Positions 23,051-32,496 are shown, counted from the stretch's first letter. The stretch: 50,449 nt of DNA from Enterobacter genomosp. O (GCF_001022965.1 NZ_LECZ01000015.1:1-50449); one strand, 5' to 3'. Program-made: numbers and translations. The notes: generated from the sequence alone by a model not told the origin.

Positions 23051-24727
23051 ATGAAGAAACCCCTTTTGCGGCGCCTGCTGATGGCGTCCTGCTTTGCCAT
23101 GCTCGCAGGTTGTACCTTCTCTGAAATCAACAAAATGCAGACTAAGGCACAATCTGACGCCACGGTAGCCCGCGCACAGGCACAGCTCCCGCGAACACAA
23201 CATCAACAACCACTGACCTGGACGGAGCGTCAGTGGATTAATCCTAGTCCTATCCCGGTCGCCGTTCGTGAACGGAACCGACAGGCTCCGTCATGCAATA
23301 TCACCCAGGCAAAAAATACAATTACGCTACAGGAACTGGCACAACGCATCACCGCGCTGTGTGGAACCCCCATTATTTTTACTCCTGACGCCCTTGATAT
23401 CAGCCAGAGCAGCGTCAGTACCGGCGTCACACGCCAGATGAGTGGCACACTACCACCACCTGATGACAGCGGTCGGACGCCACTGGCCAGTCTGGGGGGC
23501 GTAACTTCTTTGCCGACTGGAGGAACCAGCCAGCCCCTGAACCTTACCGGACTGATGTGGCAGGGAGACCTGGGCGGACTTCTGGATCTGATGGCCAGCC
23601 GTAGCGGTCTCTACTGGCGAATGGATAATGGAACTATCGTGTTCTATCTGATGGAAACCCGGACCTATTCGCTGGCCATGCTGAACACTAAAACGTCCAG
23701 CACGTCGAGCGTCAGCTCAGGGACGACCAGCAGTATGGGAGCCACCAGTGGTACAGATAACTCCGCCTCCGGCGAATCCACAACTTCCCAGAGCACAACC
23801 ACGGGGCAGGAATACGATTTGTATGCTGATCTGCGAAAAGCTGTGGAGTCGATGCTGACCCCGAACAAAGGTCGCTACTGGCTGTCCTCCTCCAGCTCAT
23901 CACTGATTGTGACAGACACGCCGTCAGTACAGGCCGCTGTGGCCCGTTATGTGAACGAGCAAAATCTCATCATGAACAGGCAGGTAGCCCTGAATGTTGA
24001 AGTTCTGAGCGTCGGTAACTCACGAAACGAAGATTTCCGGATTGACTGGAACCTGGTGTACAAGTCACTGCACTCTGCTGGCGCCACGCTTAACAACGCG
24101 ACAGGGGATCTCACTGGCGGTATTTCTGCTGGCGCGTCCATTCTTGATACCGCTACTGGTAATGCCGCGAAGTTTGCTGGCTCCAGCCTTCTGCTGAAAG
24201 CATTGTCAGAACAGGGCGATGTCAGCGTCGTCACTTCTCAGTCCAGTACCGTGACTAACCTGACGCCCGTGCCTATTCAGATGGCAGATCAGACGGTCTA
24301 TGTAGCGCAGTCGGCTACAACGACAACCACCGATGTCGGCGCCACTACAACGCTGACGCCTGGGATGATCACCACCGGTTTCAACATGACCCTGTTACCG
24401 TTGATTCAGGAAACAGGTAACGTTCAGCTACAGGTAAACTTCAACCTGTCAGATCCACCGACCATCCGTAACTTCACGTCAAAAGACGGGAACTCTTACA
24501 TCGAGATGCCATATACCAAACTGCGCTCTCTGAGCCAGAAGGCAAATCTCCGGGCCGGGCAATCTCTGATCCTTACTGGTTTTGATCAGAACAATACCTC
24601 CGTCAATAAATCCGGCACCTTTACGCCAGGGAACCCGCTCCTGGGCGGAAGTCAGTCAGGTAAAAACGAACGGACCACCCTGGTCATCGTGATCACACCG
24701 ACATTCCCGCAAAGTTCCGGAGGCTGA
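23051..24727 (+). CDS. pilN: PilN, outer-membrane secretin lipoprotein of the type IVB pilus
   Basis: The product is 558 residues. LLMASCFAMLAGCTFSEINK is a lipoprotein signal with the lipobox LAGC. Residues ~90-330 hold secretin N-domains, with ITLQELAQRITALCGTPIIF and a Ser/Thr-rich linker near 220-255. Residues ~330-550 hold the secretin beta-barrel: LSVGNSRNEDFRIDWNLVY, VSVVTSQSSTVTNLTPVPIQ, TPGMITTGFNMTLLPLIQ, SLILTGFDQNN and TTLVIVITPTF. PilN multimerises into the pore through which the pilus leaves the cell. It is followed 1 base later by pilO. Confidence 0.92.
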   Translation: MKKPLLRRLLMASCFAMLAGCTFSEINKMQTKAQSDATVARAQAQLPRTQHQQPLTWTERQWINPSPIPVAVRERNRQAPSCNITQAKNTITLQELAQRITALCGTPIIFTPDALDISQSSVSTGVTRQMSGTLPPPDDSGRTPLASLGGVTSLPTGGTSQPLNLTGLMWQGDLGGLLDLMASRSGLYWRMDNGTIVFYLMETRTYSLAMLNTKTSSTSSVSSGTTSSMGATSGTDNSASGESTTSQSTTTGQEYDLYADLRKAVESMLTPNKGRYWLSSSSSSLIVTDTPSVQAAVARYVNEQNLIMNRQVALNVEVLSVGNSRNEDFRIDWNLVYKSLHSAGATLNNATGDLTGGISAGASILDTATGNAAKFAGSSLLLKALSEQGDVSVVTSQSSTVTNLTPVPIQMADQTVYVAQSATTTTTDVGATTTLTPGMITTGFNMTLLPLIQETGNVQLQVNFNLSDPPTIRNFTSKDGNSYIEMPYTKLRSLSQKANLRAGQSLILTGFDQNNTSVNKSGTFTPGNPLLGGSQSGKNERTTLVIVITPTFPQSSGG

Positions 24728-24728
24728 A

Positions 24729-26033
24729 ATGAAGGATGAGGATTACCTGTTTACAATCCGGGATGGAAAATCCCGCAGCCGTTACTGGCTGGCGGGGATG
24801 GACTGGGCGCCAACGGAAAAACAGAAATTTCGGCTGCCGTCATTTCAACTAATAAAATCACGTTCCGGAAGAACAGACGGCGTTGGCGTCCACACCTCAA
24901 CCGGACAATTCAATACACGGGAAAAAGGGCAATCAGTCGCAGGGAGTGGCAGATTGCCCGTCCGTTATCGCCGTCACCAGCTCTTTTCGCTGGCACTCGC
25001 GTTCTGTGCCAGCACACGAAATGGATACGGCATTTATCGGCTGAGTAGTACCGACTTCGTGTTTCTGGCCAGTATTAATGGTGTGCCTGCCGTCACTGCC
25101 GATAAAACAGGGAGTGCGGACAAAATGCAGGAGCTGCTGACACTGTTCCTGAGCATGAACGAACCGCCCCCAGAAGGCTGGGACTGTCTGGCATCAGTGG
25201 AAAACCCCCTTGATGCTAACAGTCTCTTTGCCGGACTATCTGCACGCAGGCGACAGCAATGCCGTGTGCATGTAGATGGGCTCCGGAGACAGCGCTGGTT
25301 ACTGGCTTGCGCGATACTGCTGCTCGGCTCAGGCGCCATTGCCTGGTGGCAGACGACCACACCACCGGAGGAACCGGTACTCACCGCTGAAGAAATACAG
25401 GCCAGGGCGCGCGCAATGTTCGCCAGTCAGGCAAAACCTAAGGTTTTGCCTCATCCCTGGGCACGCGAGGTAACAGCCCAGGCTCTGATCGAGGATTGTC
25501 AGAGAAAGACCGATCCGGCGCTACATGTTCTGGGGAGCTGGAAACTGGCATCCGGGACCTGCTCTCCTGACGGGATAACCCTTTTGTACCAGATTATGCC
25601 CGGTGGCACAGTTGAAGGGTTTCTCGCTCGCAGTCAGGAGGTCTTCGGTGTCACGCCATTATTCAATCTCAAGGAGGGGGGGCGGGAAGCCCGAATTTCA
25701 TTACCGCCCCCGGACAGACCACTCAGAGATGAAGCAGTGCCTGACAGTTCATTGCAGCTCATCCGCATCCTCTCCTGGTTCCAGCGTCAGCAAATCACAC
25801 TCAACATCACCGATGTAGCCATGCCTCCAGTCCTGCCGGGGTCGAACGGAGAACCGCCTCCTGTGCAGGACTGGCAGGAATACGCGTTTAGTTTTTCCGC
25901 GCCCCTCCCCGCCATCATCTTATTCGACGGTCTGGATGAAACTGGTATCCGACTTACCCGTTTAACATTCGAGCTGAACGGAAGTGCGTTCAGCTATACC
26001 ACTGAAGGTAAAATTTATGCGTCAGCAAAGTAA
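24729..26033 (+). CDS. pilO: PilO, pilus accessory protein
   Basis: The product is 434 residues. The cytoplasmic N-terminal ~190 residues include LFSLALAFCASTRNGYGIYR and PPPEGWDCLASVENP. One membrane span lies at ~196-215 (RWLLACAILLLGSGAIAWW), and a periplasmic domain follows to the end. The layout is that of IncI-type PilO (PilO2 family), thought to link the inner-membrane platform with the secretin. The last 17 bases overlap pilP. Confidence 0.85.
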   Translation: MKDEDYLFTIRDGKSRSRYWLAGMDWAPTEKQKFRLPSFQLIKSRSGRTDGVGVHTSTGQFNTREKGQSVAGSGRLPVRYRRHQLFSLALAFCASTRNGYGIYRLSSTDFVFLASINGVPAVTADKTGSADKMQELLTLFLSMNEPPPEGWDCLASVENPLDANSLFAGLSARRRQQCRVHVDGLRRQRWLLACAILLLGSGAIAWWQTTTPPEEPVLTAEEIQARARAMFASQAKPKVLPHPWAREVTAQALIEDCQRKTDPALHVLGSWKLASGTCSPDGITLLYQIMPGGTVEGFLARSQEVFGVTPLFNLKEGGREARISLPPPDRPLRDEAVPDSSLQLIRILSWFQRQQITLNITDVAMPPVLPGSNGEPPPVQDWQEYAFSFSAPLPAIILFDGLDETGIRLTRLTFELNGSAFSYTTEGKIYASAK

Positions 26034-26532
26034 ATTTCTTCGGCAGGCGACACTCTGGCTCCTGCTGTCAATATTCGGGCCTTTACCCGTTCAGGCCTCT
26101 CAGTCAACGAACCAACAGGTATCACAGCCAGCAGGGAATCTGACATCCGGTGTGACAAAAGGGCAGCTTGAACAGCTGCATATACGAAACGTTATTCTTC
26201 AGGCAGAAGTTCAGGGGGCGCAACTGCAGCGCCAGCTTGAGGAAAATCAATCCAGCGCCAGCACTCCTGCCACCGCTCTTCCCGGTGCCTCCTTCGGCGA
26301 TACTTCACTGCCCGGTCAGCCTGCACGCCCGGTTACCATGAATAATCGCCCTGTCGTTCTTGAGATTAACGGCCGCGATAAAAACCTCCGCGCCACACTG
26401 CAACTCCAATCAGGACAGTCATTGGTTGTATCGCCGGGAAGCCGTATTCCAGGGATGGAGAGCACAGTCAAGAGCATTACGCTAGCCGGCGTCACACTCA
26501 GCGATGGCACACTGCTTGCCTTTGGGGACTAA
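26017..26532 (+). CDS. pilP: PilP, pilus accessory protein
   Basis: The product is 171 residues, starting MRQQSKFLRQATLWLLLSIF, a signal peptide ending around VQA-SQS. A short helical region (KGQLEQLHIRNVILQAEVQG) is followed by a compact beta domain (RPVVLEINGRDKNLRATLQL, SLVVSPGSRIPGMESTVKSI). Type IVB PilP proteins are periplasmic. The ATG at 26017 starts the signal peptide; the upstream start at 25984 is inside pilO. Confidence 0.82.
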   Translation: MRQQSKFLRQATLWLLLSIFGPLPVQASQSTNQQVSQPAGNLTSGVTKGQLEQLHIRNVILQAEVQGAQLQRQLEENQSSASTPATALPGASFGDTSLPGQPARPVTMNNRPVVLEINGRDKNLRATLQLQSGQSLVVSPGSRIPGMESTVKSITLAGVTLSDGTLLAFGD

Positions 26533-26534
26533 CC

Positions 26535-28094
26535 ATGAGCGCTATTACTGCAGAATCTCTTCTGCTGTTTGATGACGGTGACAGGAAAGAAATCCTCATC
26601 GATACCAACCAGCGAGGCGTCCCAAGTGTACAGGCCGCGCTGATGGACTTAATGAACAAACACCCGGGGATCAAACATCGGTTTGTCACTCTCTCAGACT
26701 TACGAGAGGCACGGAAAAAGCAGGAAGCTCAACCGCAGGCCAGCGCCAAGACAGGATTAACTCTGGCAGACCTGGATGGAGACAGCAGCCAAAGTGAGCA
26801 ACGGATCCTGAACTATTTTTCAGTGGCCAAAAAGCTCGGTTCCTCAGATATTCACTTTCTGATTTCTGATTCGCTCTTCCAGGTCAAAATGCGTGTCCAC
26901 GGCTATTTACATGTGGTGGATGAACGTCGGCGGGAGGAAGGAATGTCCCTCTGTGCCACCTGTATTCTCTCGATGTCGGATGTGTCAGAAACCAGCTTCT
27001 ACCCACACCGGGAACAGGATGCACGACTCTCCCCGGCCATGATGCGGAAAATAGGACTGTTTGGTGCCCGCTACAGTCACCGTCCAACTGGCGATGGGCT
27101 GATTGCGGTTATGCGACTTATTCCGGATGACGGTAACAACGTACCTGACTTCCTGCAACTGGGTTATCTACCCGAACAAATCAAGCTGCTTAAACGCATG
27201 ATTGACCGACCTGAAGGGAAGATCATCCTCTCGGGACCAACTGGTTCCGGTAAATCCACCACACTCCGTACCGCCTGCCGTGTATATCTGGATACCAACC
27301 CCGGGCAACACCTTCTGACCATCGAAGACCCACTTGAGGGGCAGGTCGTGGGAGCAGTTCAGACACCGATCATCTGCGACAAATCAGATGAGGAAGCAGT
27401 ACGTATCGCCTGGGGAAAAGCTATCTCGTCAGCGCTGCGACTGGATCCGGACGCCATTATGGAGGGTGAAATGCGTGACCTTGTCTCGATGCTGGCCACC
27501 ATTTATGCCGCCCAGACCGGGCACCTGGTGATGACCACCCTGCACACAAACTCAGCACTTGGCATCCCGGAGCGTATGGTTACGCTCGGTGTTAACGAAA
27601 ATCTGTTGTGTGATGCCCAACTTTTAATCGGGCTAATCAGTCAGCGTCTGGTACCCACGCTATGTCCAGAATGTCGTATATCCTGGCAGGATAAGGTCAA
27701 CACCTTAAGTGAGGAGGAAAAGAACTGGCTGGAGAAATACTGCAATATTGAAGGCGTCTGCTCGACCGACAGGCTCTATTTCCATAACCCGGACGGGTGT
27801 GAAGCATGCACACAGGTGGTGGAGATCAACGGCCAGGTGCGTGGCAAAGTCGGTCAGGGTATCAGGGGACGTACCGTCATTGCCGAGGTTATCGAGACCA
27901 ATAACCGTCTTTTTAAACTGCTGAAAACTGACGGCAAGGTCGCGGCTCGCCAGTTCTGGATAAACAACATGCAGGGGATCAGTCGTGTCCGGCACGTTCT
28001 GCATAAAATCAACGAGGGGCTGGTCGACCCGCTGATGGCCAACCGGATCATTCCACTCGATGAAGATGAACGTCTGGAGGTGGATGATGCGTGA
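26535..28094 (+). CDS. pilQ: PilQ, pilus assembly ATPase (GspE/PulE family)
   Basis: The product is 519 residues. Walker A is ILSGPTGSGKSTTLRTACRV, the Asp box is HLLTIEDPLEG, Walker B is LRLDPDAIMEGEMRD and the His box is GHLVMTTLHTN. A four-Cys zinc site is formed by TLCPEC and DGCEAC. An N-terminal domain with SDIHFLIS starts at ~90. The hexameric ATPase drives pilin assembly from the cytoplasmic side. It overlaps pilR at its end. Confidence 0.95.
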   Translation: MSAITAESLLLFDDGDRKEILIDTNQRGVPSVQAALMDLMNKHPGIKHRFVTLSDLREARKKQEAQPQASAKTGLTLADLDGDSSQSEQRILNYFSVAKKLGSSDIHFLISDSLFQVKMRVHGYLHVVDERRREEGMSLCATCILSMSDVSETSFYPHREQDARLSPAMMRKIGLFGARYSHRPTGDGLIAVMRLIPDDGNNVPDFLQLGYLPEQIKLLKRMIDRPEGKIILSGPTGSGKSTTLRTACRVYLDTNPGQHLLTIEDPLEGQVVGAVQTPIICDKSDEEAVRIAWGKAISSALRLDPDAIMEGEMRDLVSMLATIYAAQTGHLVMTTLHTNSALGIPERMVTLGVNENLLCDAQLLIGLISQRLVPTLCPECRISWQDKVNTLSEEEKNWLEKYCNIEGVCSTDRLYFHNPDGCEACTQVVEINGQVRGKVGQGIRGRTVIAEVIETNNRLFKLLKTDGKVAARQFWINNMQGISRVRHVLHKINEGLVDPLMANRIIPLDEDERLEVDDA

Positions 28095-29181
28095 AATGCA
28101 CTTCCTGAAACGACTCCGATATAACCTGGTTCGTAAGACGTTCAGCGGTCAGTATCGTGTTCAGTTCTATGATGCGCTGCGGTTTCTGATTGAAAACCGG
28201 CAGAAACTAAAGCCTTCACTGGAGAAAATGCGCAATGCATGGACGAACTTCGGCCAGAACTGGCATCCCTACGTTGAGCTGACGGACGACTGTATTGATG
28301 CGTTAAGGGAAAACAGCGGCGAAAAAACGCTGGAGCGTACACTCACCCGGTGGCTACCTGCCGCAGAAGCATCCGTTATAAGCGCCGGCATACGCAGTGA
28401 GTCACTTCCACGCTCACTAAGATACGCCTGTGCCCTGACCCACGCGGGTAAGCGTATTCGCGCAGCTGTATGGCAGATGGCCATCTATCCGATTGGTTTT
28501 GCCATCATGTTGTCCAGTTCCATCTATGTACTGAATGCCGAGCTACTTCCCACGCTGACAGAAATCAGCCCGCCAGAGAACTGGACCGGGGCGCTAGGGT
28601 TTCTTTACGGGATCTCAGTGTATTTCAGTGAGTATGGAGTGATAACCGGCATCGCCGCCACCGCTTTAATTATCTGGACGGTCTGGTCACTCCCGCGCTG
28701 GCATCGCCCTGACAGGCTTCGTCGTATATTCGACGGGCTGATGCCATGGTCGGTTTATAAGGATATTCAGGGCGCGACCTTCCTGTTGAACATCGGTGCA
28801 CTGCTACAGTCCGGCGTAAGAACCAAAGACGCGCTGGAGATCCTGCTGGAAACGGCATCCCCTTGGCTTGCTGTGCGTATTGATGCGATTACCGAACATG
28901 TGCGTGAAGGTAAACATTTCGGACTGGCTCTGAAGGACTGTGGTTACGATTTTCCGTCGCAGGAAGCGGCCAACTTCCTCTCCCTTTTGCAGGGTGATGG
29001 AGACGATGAAATCATCATTAACTACGGACAGCGCTGGCTTGAACAAACCCTGGAGCGCGTAGCAAAGCGCGCTGTTGTAATCCGCGGACTCATGTTCCTG
29101 GCAATGATCCTGATGCTTCTGCTTCTGGTCCTTGTCGTTATGGATATTAATGCCCTTAACAGCTCGTCGGGCTCTTTTTAA
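28087..29181 (+). CDS. pilR: PilR, inner-membrane platform protein (GspF family)
   Basis: The product is 364 residues. Two GspF-type repeats are present, with membrane segments near 135-160 (AIYPIGFAIMLSSSIYVLNA), 180-205 and the C-terminus (GLMFLAMILMLLLLVLVVMD). Conserved GALLQSGVRTKDALEIL and FGLALKDCGYDFPSQEA mark the second domain. PilR anchors the ATPase and organises pilin extraction. The start at 28084 or 28087 lies within the last codons of pilQ, so translation is coupled. Confidence 0.9.
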   Translation: MREMHFLKRLRYNLVRKTFSGQYRVQFYDALRFLIENRQKLKPSLEKMRNAWTNFGQNWHPYVELTDDCIDALRENSGEKTLERTLTRWLPAAEASVISAGIRSESLPRSLRYACALTHAGKRIRAAVWQMAIYPIGFAIMLSSSIYVLNAELLPTLTEISPPENWTGALGFLYGISVYFSEYGVITGIAATALIIWTVWSLPRWHRPDRLRRIFDGLMPWSVYKDIQGATFLLNIGALLQSGVRTKDALEILLETASPWLAVRIDAITEHVREGKHFGLALKDCGYDFPSQEAANFLSLLQGDGDDEIIINYGQRWLEQTLERVAKRAVVIRGLMFLAMILMLLLLVLVVMDINALNSSSGSF

Positions 29182-29194
29182 ATGAGGAAACATC

Positions 29195-29809
29195 ATGCAA
29201 TTTAATTCTGAACCAACTTCTCAGCCATACAAACCAACTAAGGCGCTTTCGCAACACCGCGGCTGGGGCTTCCTGGAGCAGGGCAGCATCGCGCTAATCG
29301 TACTGGTCGTCATCGGGATCGTCCTGGCGGGATACTTCGCCCTCAAAAATAACGTCAACGTAGGTAAGGAGTCGTCGAACATTCAGTCGCTCATCACAAG
29401 CACCCAAAACATGATGAAAGGAGGAGATGGATACACATTCACTTCCGGTGCCAAAATGATGGGCTCGCTTATCCAGATGAAACTTCAGCCTAAAAGTATG
29501 ACTGTACGTGGTACCCCCTCTTCCGGGACTGCCACGCTTTATAATGGATGGGGTGGAGCCGTGACACTGTCACCTGTCACAGTCTCCGGGTTCTCAAATG
29601 GGTTCTCTTTGACCTACGAAATGGTTCCTCAGGGCGCCTGCGTCTCGCTAGTCACACAACTCAGTCGCGCCAAAATTGCTGATGCGATCACCGTCAACTC
29701 CACGGCGCACAGTGATGGGGTCGTGACAACTGAAGAAGCCAGCGCGCAATGCACAGCTGACAATGGCAGCACAGGTACCAACAAGCTGATCTTCACGATG
29801 AACAGCTAA
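29195..29809 (+). CDS. pilS: PilS, major type IVB prepilin
   Basis: The product is 204 residues. A long prepilin leader of ~30 residues ends RG before WGFLEQGSIALIVLVVIGIV. Cleavage between Gly and Trp leaves Glu at position 5 of the mature pilin, as in R64 PilS. The hydrophobic spine is followed by SSNIQSLITSTQNMMKG and a globular head with a Cys pair (GACVSLV, SAQCTAD) typical of the D-region disulfide. PilU would process it. Main subunit of the thin pilus. Confidence 0.92.
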   Translation: MQFNSEPTSQPYKPTKALSQHRGWGFLEQGSIALIVLVVIGIVLAGYFALKNNVNVGKESSNIQSLITSTQNMMKGGDGYTFTSGAKMMGSLIQMKLQPKSMTVRGTPSSGTATLYNGWGGAVTLSPVTVSGFSNGFSLTYEMVPQGACVSLVTQLSRAKIADAITVNSTAHSDGVVTTEEASAQCTADNGSTGTNKLIFTMNS

Positions 29810-29818
29810 GGAGACAAC

Positions 29819-30376
29819 ATGCGGAGAGAACGCATTCTCTCCTGCCACCTGTTAATGACGCTGCTCATTCTGTCCTTTTCCTCCGGCCCATTGATGGCCA
29901 GCACGAACTCCCCGCCTGCGACTTTTGATGCCTGCTTTAACAATGCCGGTGCCCGATACCAGATCGAGCCACTGCTGCTTAAGGCTGTGGCCAAAGGGGA
30001 GTCCTCGTTCCGTCCATGGGTCACAAATACCAACCGGGATAAAAAGGGTAATCCGGTCAGCACGGACTATGGGTTGATGCAGATTAACTCAACCCATGTG
30101 CCGAAGCTCGTCCGGATGGGTGTCATCCAGGGGGCAGAAGACCTGCTGAAGCGCCCCTGTCTGAACATTCAGATAGGGGCGTGGATCCTGGCCAGCCACT
30201 TTCAGGTATGTGGTGTGACCTGGAATTGCCTCGGGTCTTACAACGCTGGATTCCGTAAGGATCGGCACGAAACTCGTGAGCAATATGCCAACCGTATCTG
30301 GGGGTTCTATCTGGAGCTGAAAGGTCTTCGAGTCTGTCGACAGGTGAAAGGAAAGCGAATATGCGAACCATCATAG
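29819..30376 (+). CDS. pilT: PilT, lytic transglycosylase of the pilus system
   Basis: The product is 185 residues with a signal peptide (LLMTLLILSFSSGPLMA). The SLT fold is shown by LLLKAVAKGESSFRPW (catalytic Glu), DYGLMQINSTHVP and NCLGSYNAGF. It opens the peptidoglycan for pilus assembly. In IncI nomenclature this is PilT, which is not the retraction ATPase of the same name. The 3' end overlaps pilU by 16 bases. Confidence 0.92.
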   Translation: MRRERILSCHLLMTLLILSFSSGPLMASTNSPPATFDACFNNAGARYQIEPLLLKAVAKGESSFRPWVTNTNRDKKGNPVSTDYGLMQINSTHVPKLVRMGVIQGAEDLLKRPCLNIQIGAWILASHFQVCGVTWNCLGSYNAGFRKDRHETREQYANRIWGFYLELKGLRVCRQVKGKRICEPS

Positions 30377-31035
30377 TTACGAGTCTGACGACAGCATGGA
30401 GTCTGCCGTTACTACTGGGGTTCGCACTCCTTGGCAGAGGCCTGATGTGCCGCGTGCTCGAATTTCTGGAAGAGCACCCGATAAACGTTAAGGGACAGAA
30501 AACAACCTTGACGGCAGGGATTTGGCTCTTCGCTACTTTCAGTATGATCGCCGCCCTTGCACCGGTTCCTGTTGCTGATCGGGCAGCTGCCATAGTGATG
30601 ATGGCCTTCCTTCTTCAGGCCGGGAGCACAGACGCAGTCAGTGGATATCTGCCACGAACCTTCACAGTACGGCTTTTACTTGGGGGATTGCTCTGGGGAG
30701 CAGCATCAGACGTTTCAGTTGAAGGTATATCTACACAACTGGCGGAGATCGCAGCAACAGTCAGTCTGATGGCGCTACTGAGTGTCCTGGTAAACCGGGG
30801 CACTCAGCGTCTGGGTCAGGGAGATTTATGGCTGATAACTGGCCTGACTGCCTGGATGGGGGGGAAAGATGCTGCCCTGGTCACTCTGTTTGGAGCAGCA
30901 GCCTTTGTTCTCTGGCTGTTAACCTGGCATGTATCGGGGAAAAAAGAGGGACCGCTGGGACCCTGGCTTTGTCTTAGCGGGAGTATTTTCCAGCTCACTC
31001 TTCTGTATCAACCTGTATGGATATCGATTCTATGA
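30361..31035 (+). CDS. pilU: PilU, prepilin peptidase
   Basis: The product is 224 residues with about six membrane segments. The two catalytic aspartates are placed in [10 protein letters not shown] (~80) and [11 protein letters not shown] (the GxGD motif, ~155). The cytosolic Cys-rich methylase domain of larger peptidases is absent, as in IncI PilU. It cleaves the PilS leader. The stop overlaps the pilV start (ATGA). Confidence 0.9.
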   Translation: MRTIIVTSLTTAWSLPLLLGFALLGRGLMCRVLEFLEEHPINVKGQKTTLTAGIWLFATFSMIAALAPVPVADRAAAIVMMAFLLQAGSTDAVSGYLPRTFTVRLLLGGLLWGAASDVSVEGISTQLAEIAATVSLMALLSVLVNRGTQRLGQGDLWLITGLTAWMGGKDAALVTLFGAAAFVLWLLTWHVSGKKEGPLGPWLCLSGSIFQLTLLYQPVWISIL

Positions 31036-31598
31036 AAAAGCATGATCGTGGCTGGGCAAATCTTGATGTCGCTCTGTCGCTCCTGGTTGTGATGGCAATG
31101 GCCGTCTTTGGGCTCACTAAATACAAGGACTGGCAACAGGAGAAAAACTGGCAGGTTGAAGCAGCCCATATCAGTACCTACGCAGCAGCAGCGCGTGGCT
31201 ACGTCGGGCGAAACTATGCGACGCTGTTAAGTGCAACCAGCACTACCGCACCGACAGTGATCACCACAGCCATGCTTAAAAATACCGGTTTTCTGCCGTC
31301 CGGTTTTACCGAAACAAACAGCCAGGGCCAGCGTATGAACACGTACCTGGTCAGAAACGGGCAAAACACGGAATTGTTGCAGGGAATGGTGGTATCAAGC
31401 GGTGGAAGTGTATATCCGGCCAAAGCATTGAGGCTGATATCGCGGGATATCAAAACCGGATTCGGAGGATACATCGATGACGGTAAAACTGCCACTGGTG
31501 CCTTACGGACGTGGAAAATCCCGCTGAGTAGCTACGGAGCTAGTTCCGGAAACCGTTCAAAACGGTCATGGAGAGGCATACGAAGAAGCCCTGCCTGA
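31032..31598 (+). pseudogene. pilV: PilV minor pilin/adhesin, C-terminally truncated
   Basis: The frame has 188 codons; PilV of IncI plasmids is more than twice this length. [20 protein letters not shown] keeps a prepilin-like N-terminus, with Asp instead of Glu at mature position 5. The normal body continues to about [20 protein letters not shown], then the frame runs 18 codons of unrelated basic sequence to a stop. The C-terminal receptor-binding part, the shufflon segments and the rci recombinase gene are all missing. The break at about 31545 looks like a deletion endpoint. ATG 31032 overlaps the pilU stop. The pilus may still form but would lack its variable tip. Confidence 0.8.
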
Positions 31599-31857
31599 AG
31601 CACAGCTTCAGCAGACTAATCACAACTGCGTATATGAACAGGACAAACCGGAGGGAGCAGAGGGGCTGCGCCGGAGGCGCGCCCCGCTTCCCCCGAACCC
31701 GCAGGGGTTCGGTCCGTCCCGGAAGTTTAGGCGTGCGGTCGCGTCGGGATGGAAAAAGGGGCTACCGGCGAACCGGCAACCCCTTCATAAAGGCGCTTCA
31801 GGCATGGCAGAGCAACTCAGCCCTGAAAAGGCGGGGTTTCCCCCGCCTCCAGGTAGC
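31546..31857 (+). pseudogene. Probable 3' remnant of another gene after the pilV break
   Basis: In the frame one base ahead of pilV the DNA reads [20 protein letters not shown], then TNHNC and a Pro/Arg-rich stretch (RRRRAPLPPNPQGFGPSRKF). The first part has the look of real protein and has no start of its own. It is best read as the tail of a gene joined here by the deletion that truncated pilV. I cannot name the gene. The remainder of the interval is GC-rich and ends at the hok stop codon. Confidence 0.4.
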
Positions 31858-32016
31858 TTACTTACCGGATTCGTAGGCCATAAAAGCCGCCACCTCCCTG
31901 TTCGTGTCCCTGTACCGGATTTCGCAAAGCGATTTCCGTGTCAGGTAAGTGAATATCAGCAGTGTGAGACACACTATCAACACACACCAGAGCAGGGTAC
32001 TTCGTGGCAGTTTCAT
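31858..32016 (-). CDS. hok: Hok toxin of the hok/sok type I system
   Basis: The product is 52 residues, [20 protein letters not shown] then [17 protein letters not shown] and ending [11 protein letters not shown]. It is nearly the same as Hok of R1, with one membrane segment and two conserved Cys. Hok damages the inner membrane of cells that lose the plasmid, because its stable mRNA outlives the Sok RNA. Translation is coupled to the overlapping mok frame. It is too short for usual gene calling. In F the homologue (flm) also follows psiA, as here. Confidence 0.96.
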   Translation of the reverse strand: MKLPRSTLLWCVLIVCLTLLIFTYLTRKSLCEIRYRDTNREVAAFMAYESGK

Positions 32017-32074
32017 AGCTTACTTCTCCTTGCCTTTCGGCAGGTAAGCGGCTAATCTGATGTTGTTCAGGCAT
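31862..32074 (-). CDS. mok: Mok, overlapping translation-mediator frame of hok
   Basis: This 70-codon frame overlaps nearly all of hok in another frame, the same length as Mok of R1. Its ATG lies inside the region complementary to Sok RNA. Translation of mok is needed for translation of hok, and Sok blocks hok by blocking mok. The protein itself has no known separate function. Confidence 0.85.
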   Translation of the reverse strand: MPEQHQISRLPAERQGEVSYETATKYPALVCVDSVSHTADIHLPDTEIALRNPVQGHEQGGGGFYGLRIR

Positions 32075-32127
32075 ACAGATTAAGCCTCGTGGTTAATGAA
32101 AATTAACTTCGGGGCTTTCTGCTTTCT
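32072..32127 (+). ncRNA. sok: Sok antisense RNA
   Basis: On the strand opposite to hok, covering the mok start. AGCCTCGTGGTTAATG, AAAATTAACTTCGGGGCT and a CTTTCTGC tail closely match R1 Sok. The hairpin pairs TTAAT with ATTAA. Beyond it, GCCACACAACACGGCAACAA and the CATGAGGC region are the 5' part of the hok mRNA, which in R1 folds with the 3' end. The ends are estimated from R1. Confidence 0.85.
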
Positions 32128-32265
32128 GCCACACAACACGGCAACAAACCACCTTCACGTCATGAGGCAAAAAGCCTCAAGCGCCATCGCCATTATATCC
32201 CGACGAGCCGATTCTGCCCAGGAATAACAGCCTGATTACTGGATAAATCTTCACCTTTATCTGAT

Positions 32266-32496
32266 TTACTCAGGATCACTTCTGCCTGTGGACCAGTTCT
32301 GTATCTGTTCGTCGAGCGCCTCAAGATGCTGATCAATGCTTTCTGCGAGTCGCTCACTTTCAGTCTCCAGCCAGCCACTTAATCCGTCCCACTCATAGCA
32401 CATCTCTTTCAGCTTTTCCGACATAGTCCGAAGTTTATTGCGCTGGCTGCGGGCAACCTTCAGCTCCGTTTTCCACGGATTGTTTCTCACGGCCAT
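32266..32496 (-). CDS. Unknown protein after psiA, 76 residues
   Basis: Highly charged and helical: ELKVARSQRNKLRTMSEKLK, then WLETESERLAESIDQHLEAL, probably a coiled coil. No family recognised. The start overlaps the 3' end of psiA by 10 bases, so it is translated with psiA. Last gene of the leading-region operon before hok/sok. Confidence 0.65.
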   Translation of the reverse strand: MAVRNNPWKTELKVARSQRNKLRTMSEKLKEMCYEWDGLSGWLETESERLAESIDQHLEALDEQIQNWSTGRSDPE

